A stretch of 44,874 bases of DNA, from NCBI GenBank assembly GCA_022559985.1, contig JAFJTR010000139.1, positions 1 through 44,874 of the forward strand. The letters run 5' to 3'. Positions 31,016 through 41,098 of the stretch are shown here, in pieces; the stretch's first letter is position 1; each line of letters starts with the position of its first letter. The position numbers and the translations under genes are program-made. Below the pieces are notes generated by a model. It made no database searches. It was not told the origin of the DNA and saw nothing but the letters and a program-made list of their open reading frames with translations. Source of the DNA: Parastagonospora avenae f. sp. tritici 18332-5. Lineage: Eukaryota > Ascomycota > Dothideomycetes > Pleosporales > Phaeosphaeriaceae.

Positions 31016-31439
31016 TCAATCTCTGCGTCCTTCCGACAACCGACCCGAGAATATCTCTTCTTGAGAATACTCGGGAACAGGCGGCCTGGAAAGGTATCCA
31101 GGTGGTGACGTATCTCTCTTAGCTGGTGGTAATTTCTTATTTGGTGGCTTTTCGGGCGGAAAGTCCTCGCTAGTCTTTACTATAGGCACTGGATACGTCG
31201 ATTTCTACAACGTTAGATGCCTGCACCCTACAAGAGCTCTGGTTACCTACAAGTTGGGTAGACGATGGCGGCCAATCTACCCGTGTTGGATCTGAATTGT
31301 AGACATATAGCTGGCTATTGTCCTTCTGAATGCATATCCACACTGCTACTTTGTATCGGCTACTTATCTCATGACCGCGGCGAATAAAATTATTTTTCCG
31401 TTTACGAAAAGACTCCTGCTTTAATCTTTTTGAGGCCAT
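31016..31439 (-). CDS. MADS-box-like protein, two exons
   Basis: Possible DNA-binding protein of MADS/SRF type. Start at ATG 31439 is chosen because a TATAAATA box sits 40-45 bases upstream. Exon 1 (31439-31251) encodes KRLKQESFRKRKNNFIRRGH, then EISSRYKVAVWICIQKD and QLYVYNSDPTRVDWPPS, following the MADS order: basic helix, KRK...KK-type turn, then two strands. The 46-nt intron (GTAGGT donor, CTAACG branch, GTTGTAG acceptor) leads to a Pro-rich tail (31204-31016): DFPPEKPPNKKLPPAKRD and EYSQEEIFSGRLSEGRRD. Total 125 residues. Similar short MADS-like proteins are common in accessory fungal DNA. It shares a 116-bp promoter region with the divergent ferric-reductase gene. Confidence 0.6.
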
Positions 31440-31555
31440 AATTATACTTCCAGATTTTCCGGACACTGGAGCCACTTATTTATATGGTACGAGCGCGCAC
31501 TGACCTTGTTACTATATATTAATGGGGCCAGACTTTGCATTTAGTACACCCAGAG
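31440..31555. promoter_or_regulatory. Compact divergent promoter, MADS-like / ferric reductase
   Basis: Only 116 bp separate the two start codons. TATAAATA (minus, about 31485-31478) and TATATATT (plus, about 31513-31520) each lie about 40 bases from their own ATG, so the pair probably shares upstream control. Confidence 0.6.
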
Positions 31556-33402
31556 ATGGATCCTCTATCTAACCCTTCTACTTGGTACTCTATTTTATGC
31601 GCTGGGCTAATCGTCTTCGTCATTTCATGTTTCATCACCAGCCTAGCCTCTCAATGGCTGGCTTCACGTCTAACAGATGCTATTCTCAAGTACCTGGTTT
31701 ACTCTACGATAAGCCTCTTTAAGCTACATCAGTGGCGCTTCTCTGTGAAGGATCTGCTCTTTCCTGTGTTGTATCTAAGTGCCAACGGTGTTTGCATGGG
31801 TTGGGGCGTAAAAGCCGCCGAAGAGCTGAGCGGCCGGTGCGCCTCACTACTCGCAACAAACCTGGTCCTTCTGTTACCTGGAGCAAGCATAGCGGCGGAT
31901 GTTTTGCATATATCTTTACTAGCATATCATCAAATGCATAGCATAATTGGTCTGGTGGCTGTGATCCAGGGCTCCGTTCATGCCGGACAAAAGCTGGCTG
32001 CAGTTGGATGGACTCGCGATATGGGCTCCGTAAGCGGTATAGCTGTGAGTGAATCTGCATACAAGTCTACAGCGTGTCTTACACTCTCAGATTGCTGGAT
32101 GCCTCGGACTGATGAGCGTTGCTTCTTTACCCACCTTCCGTCACCACCTGTACGAGATCTTCCGGGTGATACACTTTGTTTGCTCTACGTCTATATGCAT
32201 ATTGCTATGGCTTCATGTCCCTAAAGCGAAGACGACCGGACGTGTCCAGGTAATTGTGTGTGCATGTATGTGGGTAGCTACCTACACTCACAGAAATGCG
32301 CTGCTCATATATCGTAACTTTTCAGTAAGCAAGCGCAGAACTAGCGTCCTGATCGAGAACGTTCAAAATAGCCTTCTAGTGAAGGTCAACCTTCCTCGGC
32401 CTTGGAAAGTGAGGCCCGGCCAGTATGTATACCTTACCATGATTAGACCCGGGTTATTTTCAATTCTTCAGCGCCATCCGTTCATGGTGGCAAGTTCAGA
32501 ATCCGAGGGTCACGACTTCCAGTTACGTATTCAGCCTAGAACAGGCTTCACTAACCGACTTCTGACACGGTCCCTTGTTGGAGTAACGCAGCTTAGCGCT
32601 CTCGTAGAAGGACCTTACGGACACGGATTTGACCTACGAGACTTTGGAACAGTAGTTCTATTTGCTAGTGGAATTGGGATTGTCGGCCATCTTGCGTACA
32701 TTCAAGAGCTTGTACACGACTACCGGCAGTCTAAGACAAAGACTAGGGATCTTCTTCTGGTCTGGCATGTGGACAACAAATACCAACTGGACTTGGTGTG
32801 GGAGGTCATGAACAATATACTGAGAAGAGATGATCTTCCAGCCACTGCGATACGCCAAGGTACACGCACTCCGTCCGGGAACGAAAAGATAGACCGACAC
32901 CTAGGCGGTAGTAGCACCAACGAAAGCCCAGGGATTCGACCTGCACCACATGGAGAGAATGTAAATCTTGAAACATGGCGATTTAACGATAGCAAAAGCT
33001 AATGCTTTCCAGATTATCGATGTGTATATCTATGGCAACTACGAGATATTAGATGAAACAGGACATGCAGTACCATACAAACGGGCAGGCAGCCGAATTG
33101 CTGAGGTAGAAGGAAAGCCGGATGTGCGGCAAATCATTAGCGACGTGCTGGAGACAAGAGGGGGGAGACTCGCGATCTGTGGTAAGCGTTTTGGATTACT
33201 ATCGCTACACTAACTAATCCGAGCAGTATGCGCATACCGGGAAATGAGGCATCAGGCGCGAGAAGTGATCGCTCATACTAGCCATAAGCAAGTGAGGTAT
33301 CTAGAACTCGATTTTCAACCAATTGAGCCGAGGGAACATGTTAGCAGTAGAAGGTCGTTGCCGATCAAATGTCGCGGAATTGAAGCAGCCCAAGTTAGAT
33401 AG
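31556..33402 (+). CDS. Ferric reductase-like transmembrane oxidoreductase
   Basis: FRE-type flavocytochrome that moves electrons from NADPH through FAD and two haems across a membrane to ferric iron or a similar acceptor. Exons 31556-32044, 32091-32960, 33013-33181 and 33227-33402 join in frame to 567 residues. Hydrophobic helices begin with the first (WYSILCAGLIVFVISCFITS). Haem ligands appear as two His-x13-His pairs, HSIIGLVAVIQGSVH and HFVCSTSICILLWLH. Then come the FAD motif HPFMVAS, a FAD-domain GQYVYLTM and the NADPH Gly motif FASGIGIVGH. The C-terminal Cys-Gly-Pro of the family reads ICVCAYREM instead, an oddity that may affect nucleotide binding. Introns are 46-52 nt with good CTAAC-type branch sites. 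One of the auxiliary families typical of Starships. Confidence 0.88.
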
Positions 33403-33415
33403 ATATCCGCCAACC

Positions 33416-33880
33416 TCAAATAAACCCATCCATTGACATGGTAGCTTTTTGGGGACTCTTTGATGCTTTGTAAGGCGCGATAAAATCGTTAAATGCTTTC
33501 TCTTGGTCGAGACGAAGTTCGTCTACCGCATCCACAAGCGCCTTAGAAAGGTCTCGAATTTCATCAAAAGCCATTTCGTCCAGCAAACCGATAATACACG
33601 CGTGTAGTAAATCCTGCGAAGTCTCGGCAATTTTTCCCTTGAACTTCTCTGCGTGCTGATAGCATTCTCGGTAGAATGTAAGCTCTATCCTAAGTTCTCC
33701 ATTTCTTCGATTGAGAAAATCGATGTAGTGAACCAAGTCTCTAGATTGCTTGGACTTTTGCATGTACCGTGGCTCCATTTCTATTGCGATGGTCTGCCCT
33801 CCATAGCATCTCACGATGTGGTCGATAGTATTAGTTTCGAGAGGCCTTCCACGGGGTGAGTTCTTTGTGGAGAGATCCAT
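33416..33880 (-). CDS. Helical protein of unknown function, 154 aa
   Basis: Intact frame ending only 13 bases from the end of the ferric-reductase gene, tail to tail. The product is mostly alpha-helical and charged: LVHYIDFLNRRNGELRIELT, YRECYQHAEKFKGKIAE, DEIRDLSKALVDAVDELR. No signal peptide or membrane segment. It resembles small coiled-coil proteins further along this block in composition but not in sequence. Family not recognised. Confidence 0.5.
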   Translation of the reverse strand: MDLSTKNSPRGRPLETNTIDHIVRCYGGQTIAIEMEPRYMQKSKQSRDLVHYIDFLNRRNGELRIELTFYRECYQHAEKFKGKIAETSQDLLHACIIGLLDEMAFDEIRDLSKALVDAVDELRLDQEKAFNDFIAPYKASKSPQKATMSMDGFI

Positions 33881-33998
33881 GCTTAAGACAATGTACGCGA
33901 CTAGGTCTTAAATTCGATTGTTAGCAACAAGAAAGTGCGGTTGACCTGGCTACTAGATAAAGACGATAGAATAAGCCTGATCACTGACCATCGCACAC

Positions 33999-34894
33999 AT
34001 GGATCCTCGAAGACTTACTATCTTTCCGAGAACGGGGCATGCCTCAGGCAACATCAGGCCCTTTCGCGAAGAAAGCAGTACTCCTGCGATTGAAGCCCCG
34101 AAGATAAAGTTTTATAGGGGAAATGGGCCGTTAGACGTTAGCCCTTTGAGGCTTCCTACAACCAATCGGACTGTGTACAAGACTTTCACGCCAATCGACG
34201 GAGATCCTGGACGGCACTACCGGTGCATACACATCGTAGATCCAGATGGCAAAAGACCCTACTGTTTAGCCCAAGAATCCGCCTCAGACGCCACTGAGCA
34301 TGACTATCGGGTCGTGATGATCCGTCGTAGCTCAGACAAACCCATTGTTGGCCTAGACAAACCGAATCCCAATCTTCTCAACATCGTATCTGTTTTCCAG
34401 CTTCAGGGTTCTATCTTCACCGTACTTGATAGGCCCGGCCTTCCATTATCCGAGGTTGCCGTTTCCCATTCTCCACAGCTTGGAGTATCTGAGGTGAGAA
34501 CAATAAGCACACAGGTAGGACTATTGACCTGTACTCGTCCTCGTATTGATGGTAGATCAGGCACTTTCTGGTATCTGTGCTCTCACCGCTGCAGGGCTTT
34601 TCTTGTCTTCACTCAACGTAGAAGACATCACGATCTCAGCAAGCGATGGTCAAGTCAAAGTTGGTAAGTATCAAGTATGTGTTGAATGACACTGCTAAAC
34701 AACAGCAAGAATTTGACCAAGAATTTTTACAAACCTCAAAGGTAGATGGAGACGCTAGTGCCTTTGGAATAATGTTAGAAGACCTCATATCCCGCGTTCC
34801 GAGCCCAGCGATGCTACGGCAAAACGATGGTCTCAATGCTTTTATCGGGTACACCAGTCAAACGACATATCTAGAATTGCAAAACGTAGGTTGA
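33999..34894 (+). CDS. Kinase-fold protein lacking catalytic motifs (pseudokinase)
   Basis: Exons 33999-34514, 34561-34663 and 34710-34894 join in frame to 267 residues, with 46-nt introns. The N-terminal region (RHYRCIHIVDPDGKRPYCLA; YRVVMIRRSSD) is followed by LLNIVSVFQLQGSIFTVLDR, typical of kinase subdomains IV-V. Exon 2 gives ALSGICALTAAGLFLSSLNV then TISASDGQVKV, placed like the catalytic loop and DFG region but with no HRD and no DFG. Exon 3 has DGDASAFGIMLEDLISR, like subdomain IX. It is therefore probably catalytically dead, a type seen near HET/NLR genes and in accessory DNA. The role may be binding or decoy; that is a guess. Confidence 0.6.
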
Positions 34895-35128
34895 GTTTCC
34901 GCAAGTGGCAATGCAATACTAAATCTTGAAGCACGGTTTTCTGAAAGACTCGTTACCTGCAACGTCTTTGATCCCTTTTGTATTAAATGCACAAATTATA
35001 GTGCTTCCAGTGGAGCACGTGACGGAGACTCAAATTACTGAGTTGAAAATTTGTAATTAACGTTAGTAACTGAAGATGGAATTTTTTGACAATATAGATG
35101 TTCAAATGCATTGCTTTGAGAGACATGC
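34895..35128. other. Short intergenic region
   Basis: Tail-to-tail spacer between the pseudokinase (plus) and the coiled-coil gene (minus); nothing else recognised. Confidence 0.4.
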
Positions 35129-35934
35129 TTACTTCTTCTCCTGCGACATCTTTCCCCTCCGTGGTTTTTTTCGCCGCCCATCTCCAGCAGTGAGTTCAAG
35201 AGCCTTGACGAGGTTCGCAACTTCATTCTTCCCATCTTCTATTTGCTTAGACAGACTCTCCACTTGTATAGAAAGGTCCATATTACGTTGCTGCAAGACC
35301 ACATTTTGATCCGTAATGTACTCCAATGGCGTAAGCGGGTTCTCCTCCGAATGCTGACCAGAAATGGCTCTTACAAGAAGTGCATTCTTGGCTGACTCTA
35401 GGATCATTTCACTAATGCTTTGGCCATTCTGCAACTCCGCCACTTGTCCTCCAGCCAGCTTGGCTTGAAGATCGTTCACTAGGCTTTCGGCTCGCCTAGC
35501 AACCTCGTTGGCAAACATGTCTGAGTTGTTCATATACTTGCTGAGGTCTTCTCGGAGTTCCTCGGCGCTCTTATATTTCTTCAGAAGCTCGCAGTGATGT
35601 TCTTCCAGCTCTGCTAATTGCTGGTTGACAAGCTCGTTTGCCTCCCGTTCTAGATTCAGCTCATTCTCTATCGCAAGGTATCGGCGTCGTGTATCTTCAG
35701 CAGTTGCTTGGATGTAGCTATGGGTAGCCTTGAGTTGATTATGCATGTTATGCAGCTGAGTTTGGCCCTGTTGATATAAACTGCTCATGTTTAATGCAGC
35801 TTGCACACAGCATTCTTGATGGCGAGAATCCGAGCTTCCCTGGTTTTTGAAATTAGTACATAAGTGCACTACTGATAGGGTCTTCATACCTCAGTTGGTT
35901 GCAGTGATGCAGGAGATTGCTGAGACTGGCTCAT
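35129..35934 (-). CDS. Coiled-coil protein, two exons, 251 aa
   Basis: Exon 1 (35934-35890) encodes MSQSQQSPASLQPTE; a 50-nt GTATGA...CCAG intron with a TACTAAT branch leads to exon 2 (35839-35129). The product is almost entirely coiled coil, with heptads in ELNLEREANELVNQQLAELE, LLKKYKSAEELREDL and VLQQRNMDLSIQVESLSKQI. The tail is basic (GDGRRKKPRRGKMSQEKK), perhaps a nuclear signal or nucleic-acid contact. An unspliced reading would start elsewhere with a poorer N-terminus. No family recognised. It may be a structural or partner protein of other genes in this block. Confidence 0.6.
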
Positions 35935-36680
35935 TGCTACGTGGTTCAGGGGGAGGAGGAGGGAAATGTCGATGTAGGAAGTACAAGGGCAAGAAGTCAC
36001 TTAAATATCAGTAATTAGCCAGTTTTATTATCCCATCATGGTGTAACTAGGGCAGTGGGATGGGAGAGGAGTTTTCGACTGTGAAAGGAAAATAAAGCGG
36101 CACTGCTCCATCCACCCACTAGTGTTTCAGCTTCAACACGTGCCTATGGTGACTGATGTGGATTTTCGTTCCTGGCGTGCAGTTCAGTCAGTTTTCCTAT
36201 GCGTTGATCACGACACAAAACCGCATCTTGTTTATGAAAAGAAAGCGGTTGAGTTCCGGCCCGGAAGAGATCCACCAAATCAACGGGGAAGCCGGGCTTG
36301 GTACTCGCCGTTCCTTGATATTGAATAGGCCTTCTTAGCTAGCTGGTGCGCTATAGATCGATAGGGCCCTGAGGCCACTAGTTCGGTACGGAACGGCCGG
36401 AAGATTTTGCGCTACTGAAGATGATATGAGGAACTAGCCCTGGCTGAGGCCTTTTTTGACCATATCTCGAAGCGTCACAGTTATCGGGCCGACTACAGGC
36501 ACATCCTAACGGGCTTGGATCGTCGCCAAATTCCCCATCACATTCGGAAACGGCGGACTATGCTTTCAACATTCGAAAGCTGTAGCCTGTGCTTGTTGCT
36601 GGCGACTTCTTTGTCACGCTTGACTGCGACTTATTTATAAATGCATGCATCCGTCGCTAGGGTTACGCGTAACACCTAGC
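35935..36680. other. Intergenic, no gene recognised
   Basis: Promoter side of the coiled-coil gene, and leader of the next gene with TATTTATAAAT at about 36631-36641. Frames of up to 68 codons show no features. Confidence 0.4.
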
Positions 36681-37154
36681 ATGGCTTCGAGCAATCACGA
36701 TACATGGTTTTCTGAACAGCCGACGCAGATGTTGTCCCTGGATGCAATGATCGCTCCTAGATCGTCCCACGCATTTGCGCCGAGCCTGCCACCACTTCCG
36801 GAACAAGACTGTGATCTTGATTGGGACGAAAGCATGTTTATCCCGCAGGACCCGTACGCAGGCTTCAAACAAGCCTCCACAACTGTCGCCGCTGCAACCG
36901 CCAACGAGTCTCCGCCCAAAGTATTCGAAGAACTGAACCAGTTACGAAACGAGTTCCAACAATTGCGTCTTGATATTTCAGAGCTGCAGGATATGTTCCG
37001 TAAACGGCTAGATGGTATGGAGACAAGCATCTTGGTAGCTCAACGCTATGTTAATAATTTGGTACCTTGGTCGATGGAAGTTCACGAGAAGTATTCAAAA
37101 CTATTAGAGATGGTGAAAAACCAGGAGCAACGAGCCGCGGAGAGCAGGATGTGA
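36681..37154 (+). CDS. Small coiled-coil protein, about 157 aa
   Basis: An ATG at 36645 precedes this one in frame, but the TATA box (about 36632-36641) lies only a few bases before it. The ATG at 36681 has a better context (AGCATGG) and a 40-base spacing, so it is preferred. The N-terminal half is Ser/Pro/Asp-rich and probably disordered; the C-terminal half is a coiled coil (FEELNQLRNEFQQLRLDISE then LQDMFRKRLDGM), ending EHKYSKLLEM-like. Acidic N-terminus plus helix could be an interaction protein. No family recognised. Confidence 0.55.
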   Translation: MASSNHDTWFSEQPTQMLSLDAMIAPRSSHAFAPSLPPLPEQDCDLDWDESMFIPQDPYAGFKQASTTVAAATANESPPKVFEELNQLRNEFQQLRLDISELQDMFRKRLDGMETSILVAQRYVNNLVPWSMEVHEKYSKLLEMVKNQEQRAAESRM

Positions 37155-37439
37155 AACACTGAGTAGTACTACCTGAATAAATTCTACTTTTCTTACATTG
37201 TGGTTCATGACTACGTACGCATCTTTCAATGCTTTATGTAATGTGAAGGAGAAAAATTCGATCATACTAGTCGCCCAAGTCGCATCCGGATGGCAACAAA
37301 GCAAAAGCACGCCTGAGGATAAGCTAGGTGAAGTATCACAGTGATCTTGAGGTTATGTTAGGCCATCTATCCCCGGACCAAGACAAGATCTACCGTATTG
37401 CATCAGAACCTAGTTATGTAGCTTCAGAGTAAATAGGGA
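37155..37439. other. Intergenic
   Basis: Tail-to-tail spacer with no recognised feature. Confidence 0.35.
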
Positions 37440-37709
37440 CTAGGGATACCAGTAACCAACAGTGGCGGCTTGAGTATCATTATTGATTTCAGTTCGTTTA
37501 CGGCGTGCTCGGTCATATCGCTGTCTTTCTGTGATGCCATCTTGAATTAATCGATCAAGCTCTTTGCGCTCCGCTTTCTTCCGTGGTGACTTTGATAACA
37601 TTGCCCGAAAACGTCGAACACAAGCAAAGTCCAGTAGTTGTACTTGGAGTCTCATAATACACGGCAAGTCTGATGAATGAATGAATACTCCAGAAAAGAA
37701 TTCTCTCAA
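37440..37709 (-). CDS. Possible small basic protein
   Basis: A frame of up to 89 codons with a Lys/Arg/Glu-rich second half (SPRKKAERKELDRLIQDG; RQRYDRARRKRTEINND) that looks like a real helix. The start is uncertain: ATGs occur at residues 1, 19 and 37. It lies downstream of the patatin gene on the same strand and may be a separate gene or a fragment. Weakly supported. Confidence 0.3.
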   Translation of the reverse strand: MREFFSGVFIHSSDLPCIMRLQVQLLDFACVRRFRAMLSKSPRKKAERKELDRLIQDGITERQRYDRARRKRTEINNDTQAATVGYWYP

Positions 37710-37836
37710 GGTCCCGAGTTTTGATTTTAATGTGTACAGCTTTGTGCACGCTTCTTGCTTGTGCTAAGATTAGGTTTTATGTACTTGCAATTTACCCTAT
37801 GACTGTATACTGTGTGATTGTTAGGGCGTACAGTCT

Positions 37837-40800
37837 TTAACTCTCCTCCGTAGTAAGCTCCAGGCATTGCCTTTTTGAGGCTCTAGTGATCAAAGGTACG
37901 GGTCTTTTTCTTTTCTTGGTAACCTGACACTGACAACCGCTTGTACCCGCATAGTCCGCGATTTGATGATCTGCTCTGCCAAACTCAGCGTCTAGCAACT
38001 GGAGCCTTGCGAATTGTGTCATAGACTGTGGAAATCCGCTAATTCTATGCCGCCCCAATCGGTTGAACTGTACATGAATGGACACGCTCTGATCAACGTG
38101 GTAGACCTTGAAGTTGACAACCTTGCGGTAATGACCACATTTAGCACAGAGACTGCAGCCGCCGATGTAGCCCAAGCTAGCGCCATCTTTCATAGTAAAT
38201 GAGGCTGCCGGATATTCTTGCAGAATTCTCTCAATCAGCGCCCGTGTGTCTGGGCTGCGACAGCGGATGGAGCCTGAGCAAACAGACGTCCCTCTCGCGA
38301 CCGGCTTGCTGTGGAGTTCAAAGAAGAATGAAGCAGCAAATAGCGCCTGAGTAATGCTAGAGAAGTCGTAACCCTGAAGGAAGGTTGCGGCCAAGTTTTC
38401 TAGTTCCGGAATCTTACCAACATCATCAAGCGGAGGCTCCCGGTCCATAGCTATGTTGATGCGGAAGTATTTGTGTCGTTCGTCTTTATGTACTCGATTT
38501 AGGTGATCTTCCCAACCGCTCTGAGCGTTTAACATGGCGTTGAAAAGTCGAAGCAAGCGCGGGAAGAAGCGATCACGCAAACGCAGTCTTCCGGACACAG
38601 TCCGCGGTGAATCAGGATCTTGAGCAAATCCTGTGCCTATTGAAACAGCTAGGTCTGGTTCGCCGTCCCAAATAGCTTTCGATTCCCACTCTGCAGGGTC
38701 GATTGGATTATTGTGCTTTCCTGCACCTCCATCCTGAACAAGTCCTAAACCCCGAATAAACTTTGCTGGGAAGTAGGAGGGAGCAGCAGATGTTGCCCTA
38801 GCTCTGAACAAGATTAATTTGAGAGCCTGAAGAAAGGGACAGGACCTACGCGTCGCAGACAAGAATCTCATCTTCCGCGTCAGAAGCTCGATAGTGTTTG
38901 TACCCTGCAGTCGTCTATTAGTCTTGTACCTGAAGATAGCATACAAGCTTTTACCGTGCCGAACTCCAGCTCCATTGTAATTAGAGAGGATGCAGAGTCT
39001 CGAATTGGACACGGCCATTGTAGTAACCGCTACTTTTGGTCCCGATATACCCACGTCAGGGACCGTACTGCCGAATAGAGCAGTATTCGCTCCAAATGCC
39101 TCTTTCACGCACGCTTCCATTTCAGCAGCTCCGTATAAGCTATCGGTTAGCAAAGAAGATAGGAAGCCACAGATCTTCGCAAAAAGAGAGTTTCCAAACG
39201 GTTGGCGAGGAAGAAATACCCGTTCTGCCAGCTGCTTAAAGGTACCAATGCACTCGTCAATATTCTGGCGCAAAAGAAACATGAGCACGATAAGGCCTCC
39301 TAGATCTTACTGTAAGTGATCTGCCTAGGAGATGTCAATAAAAAGTGACATTTACCTGTGCTTGAACCTAATAACAAATCAAACTCGTCATAAATGGGGT
39401 ATGGGAGTTTCCGATACTTGTCGAGCGCGTGTAATATGTGCAGAGTGAAAATTCCCCGAATACCGCCTCCATCAAGGACAAGCAACCGACTTCCTGCTGT
39501 GGGCGGCTTAAGACGAGCAGTAAGCTCGCCTTTGAATTTGCATAGAATGCACTGAGAGATGCAGTATGAATATTCCATCTGCCGAGATTTCGACCCAAAC
39601 TTGCAAGCGCATGAATCACAAATTGCGTGACCACAGCGCAGGCTATGTTCAGGTTTGCACGAAAGACAGTCAAGGCACAGCTGAGAGCTATATATCGTGT
39701 TCCAGTTGATGGAAATGTTTTCAAGGTTTCTCCTATGTAGCTGGATTGCCGTGAGCTTTTCTTTTTTAAGTTCGGAGCAATAATGACAAAACATGGCTTT
39801 CAAATGTGTACATAAAGCGGCTGGCGAGAGGGTTTGCTCGGAAGGCTGCGACGAGAAGGCTTTATAGCAGTGAGATTTATATAGGGTCTCGAACATCTCG
39901 GACGGTTTGAAGTCTATTGGTTAGTGCCGAAACAGGGTGGCTGGAGTATACAGCACTTACGATGCATTCCTGGTGGAAAGCCGTCTAACATGAGTGCAGA
40001 TGCCATATACTCCAAGGCAGCTTCCTTAGGGACGTAGTTGACAGTGCACAACTCCAAAAAGTTCTGTAGATGATTCCAGAGATCATCTTCTATTCGATTG
40101 CATTGGCGCGTAGCGAGGATGGAATTGAACGGTGGGGTGGCGCATGTCGCAACGTGTCGTAATGCCAACTCGAAGAAGACATTGAGGTGGTATGCCGAAT
40201 AGAGCCTCTGAGAGGCCTCTCTACTATTCCTTACCATCTCAATATTTGAGAGCATAGTTTTCTTCAAGGAGAGATATCTACGAGAAAGTGGGATTTTGCG
40301 GCTATTTGCCGGTAATGTCACGTGCTGAATGCCACCAAACGTTGGTAGATTAGGGTCATTCTTAGGCTTGTATGTGTTCCTAGTGACAAAGATAACCTGA
40401 GTCTTCCAGCTTGGCGAAAGACTACTATGTCTTGTACATCTTTGTAGGAACTGAATTCCCTCTTCACGAGTAGAGAAGTCGTCTAGAAAAAGACAGACGA
40501 CGTCGGCGAACAGCAGCAGCAACCGGCCGACTATAGTTTCAACCAGCGATTCGGTTCCGATCACGGGTGTTTTCTCGGATAGCCACATAACTTTGTGATG
40601 CGCGTGTCCCGTATGCTTTTGCGGTGGCTTCTGTTTGCCGCAAGCATTGTCGGTGTCCAGGCTAGCAATTAACAGTGGATGTTTAGCGTCTGACGTTGAG
40701 TCGTCTGCATGCACTTGTGCTAGACCGCGGGATTTTGAATGAGGTCGACCCGGGAAAAGCGCTTGGTGTGCAGCTTCCCTCTCCTTGGTACCGATTAGCA

Positions 40801-40936
40801 GAACAGTAGAAGGGAATTGGGCGTGGGGGTTGCGAAGATTAGTAGTAACCTGCTGTAGGCCGCCCCCACTAGTCAAGAACCAATCTGTCCTGGTTTGGAA
40901 AGCGTACAGCCAGTCTAAACGGTCGCGTGATGGCAT
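37837..40936 (-). CDS. Patatin-like phospholipase with Cys-rich finger, five exons
   Basis: Serine lipid acyl hydrolase. Exons 40936-39961, 39913-39356, 39299-38955, 38904-38850 and 38803-37837 join in frame to 966 residues. The N-terminal 300 residues hold TVLLIGTKEREA and VVCLFLDDFSTREEG, an NTPase-like layout without a proper P-loop. Next comes a finger with paired Cys (CLDCLSC, HSLRCGHAICDSCACKFG, CILCK), RING-like. The patatin core has the oxyanion loop LDGGGIRG (G474-G476), nucleophile S510 in GSSTG (cut by intron 2) and D669 in QDGGAGKHNNP, plus AARATSAAPSYF. The last region adds SLCAKCGH and a basic end. Start chosen because TATAAA (40993-40988) lies 52 bases upstream. Patatin proteins of this type act in fungal incompatibility and are Starship auxiliaries. 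Confidence 0.85.
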
Positions 40937-41098
40937 ATCTATACAAATATGTTTCTTTTTGCGTATGCGTTCTGGCACATTCTTTTCTTTATAAATACTT
41001 ATTGTCGGCTAGCAATATTTAGAAAACTCATTTTCAAGGTGGGCATAACTATATTTATAGACTGATAAACCCTTCATAATATTGAAATTTGAGTCAAT
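40937..41098. promoter_or_regulatory. Compact divergent promoter, patatin / DUF3723
   Basis: 162 bp separate the two ATGs. A TATAAA for the patatin gene (40993-40988) and TATATTTATA for the DUF3723-like gene (about 41049-41059) each sit 40-55 bases from their start. Confidence 0.6.
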
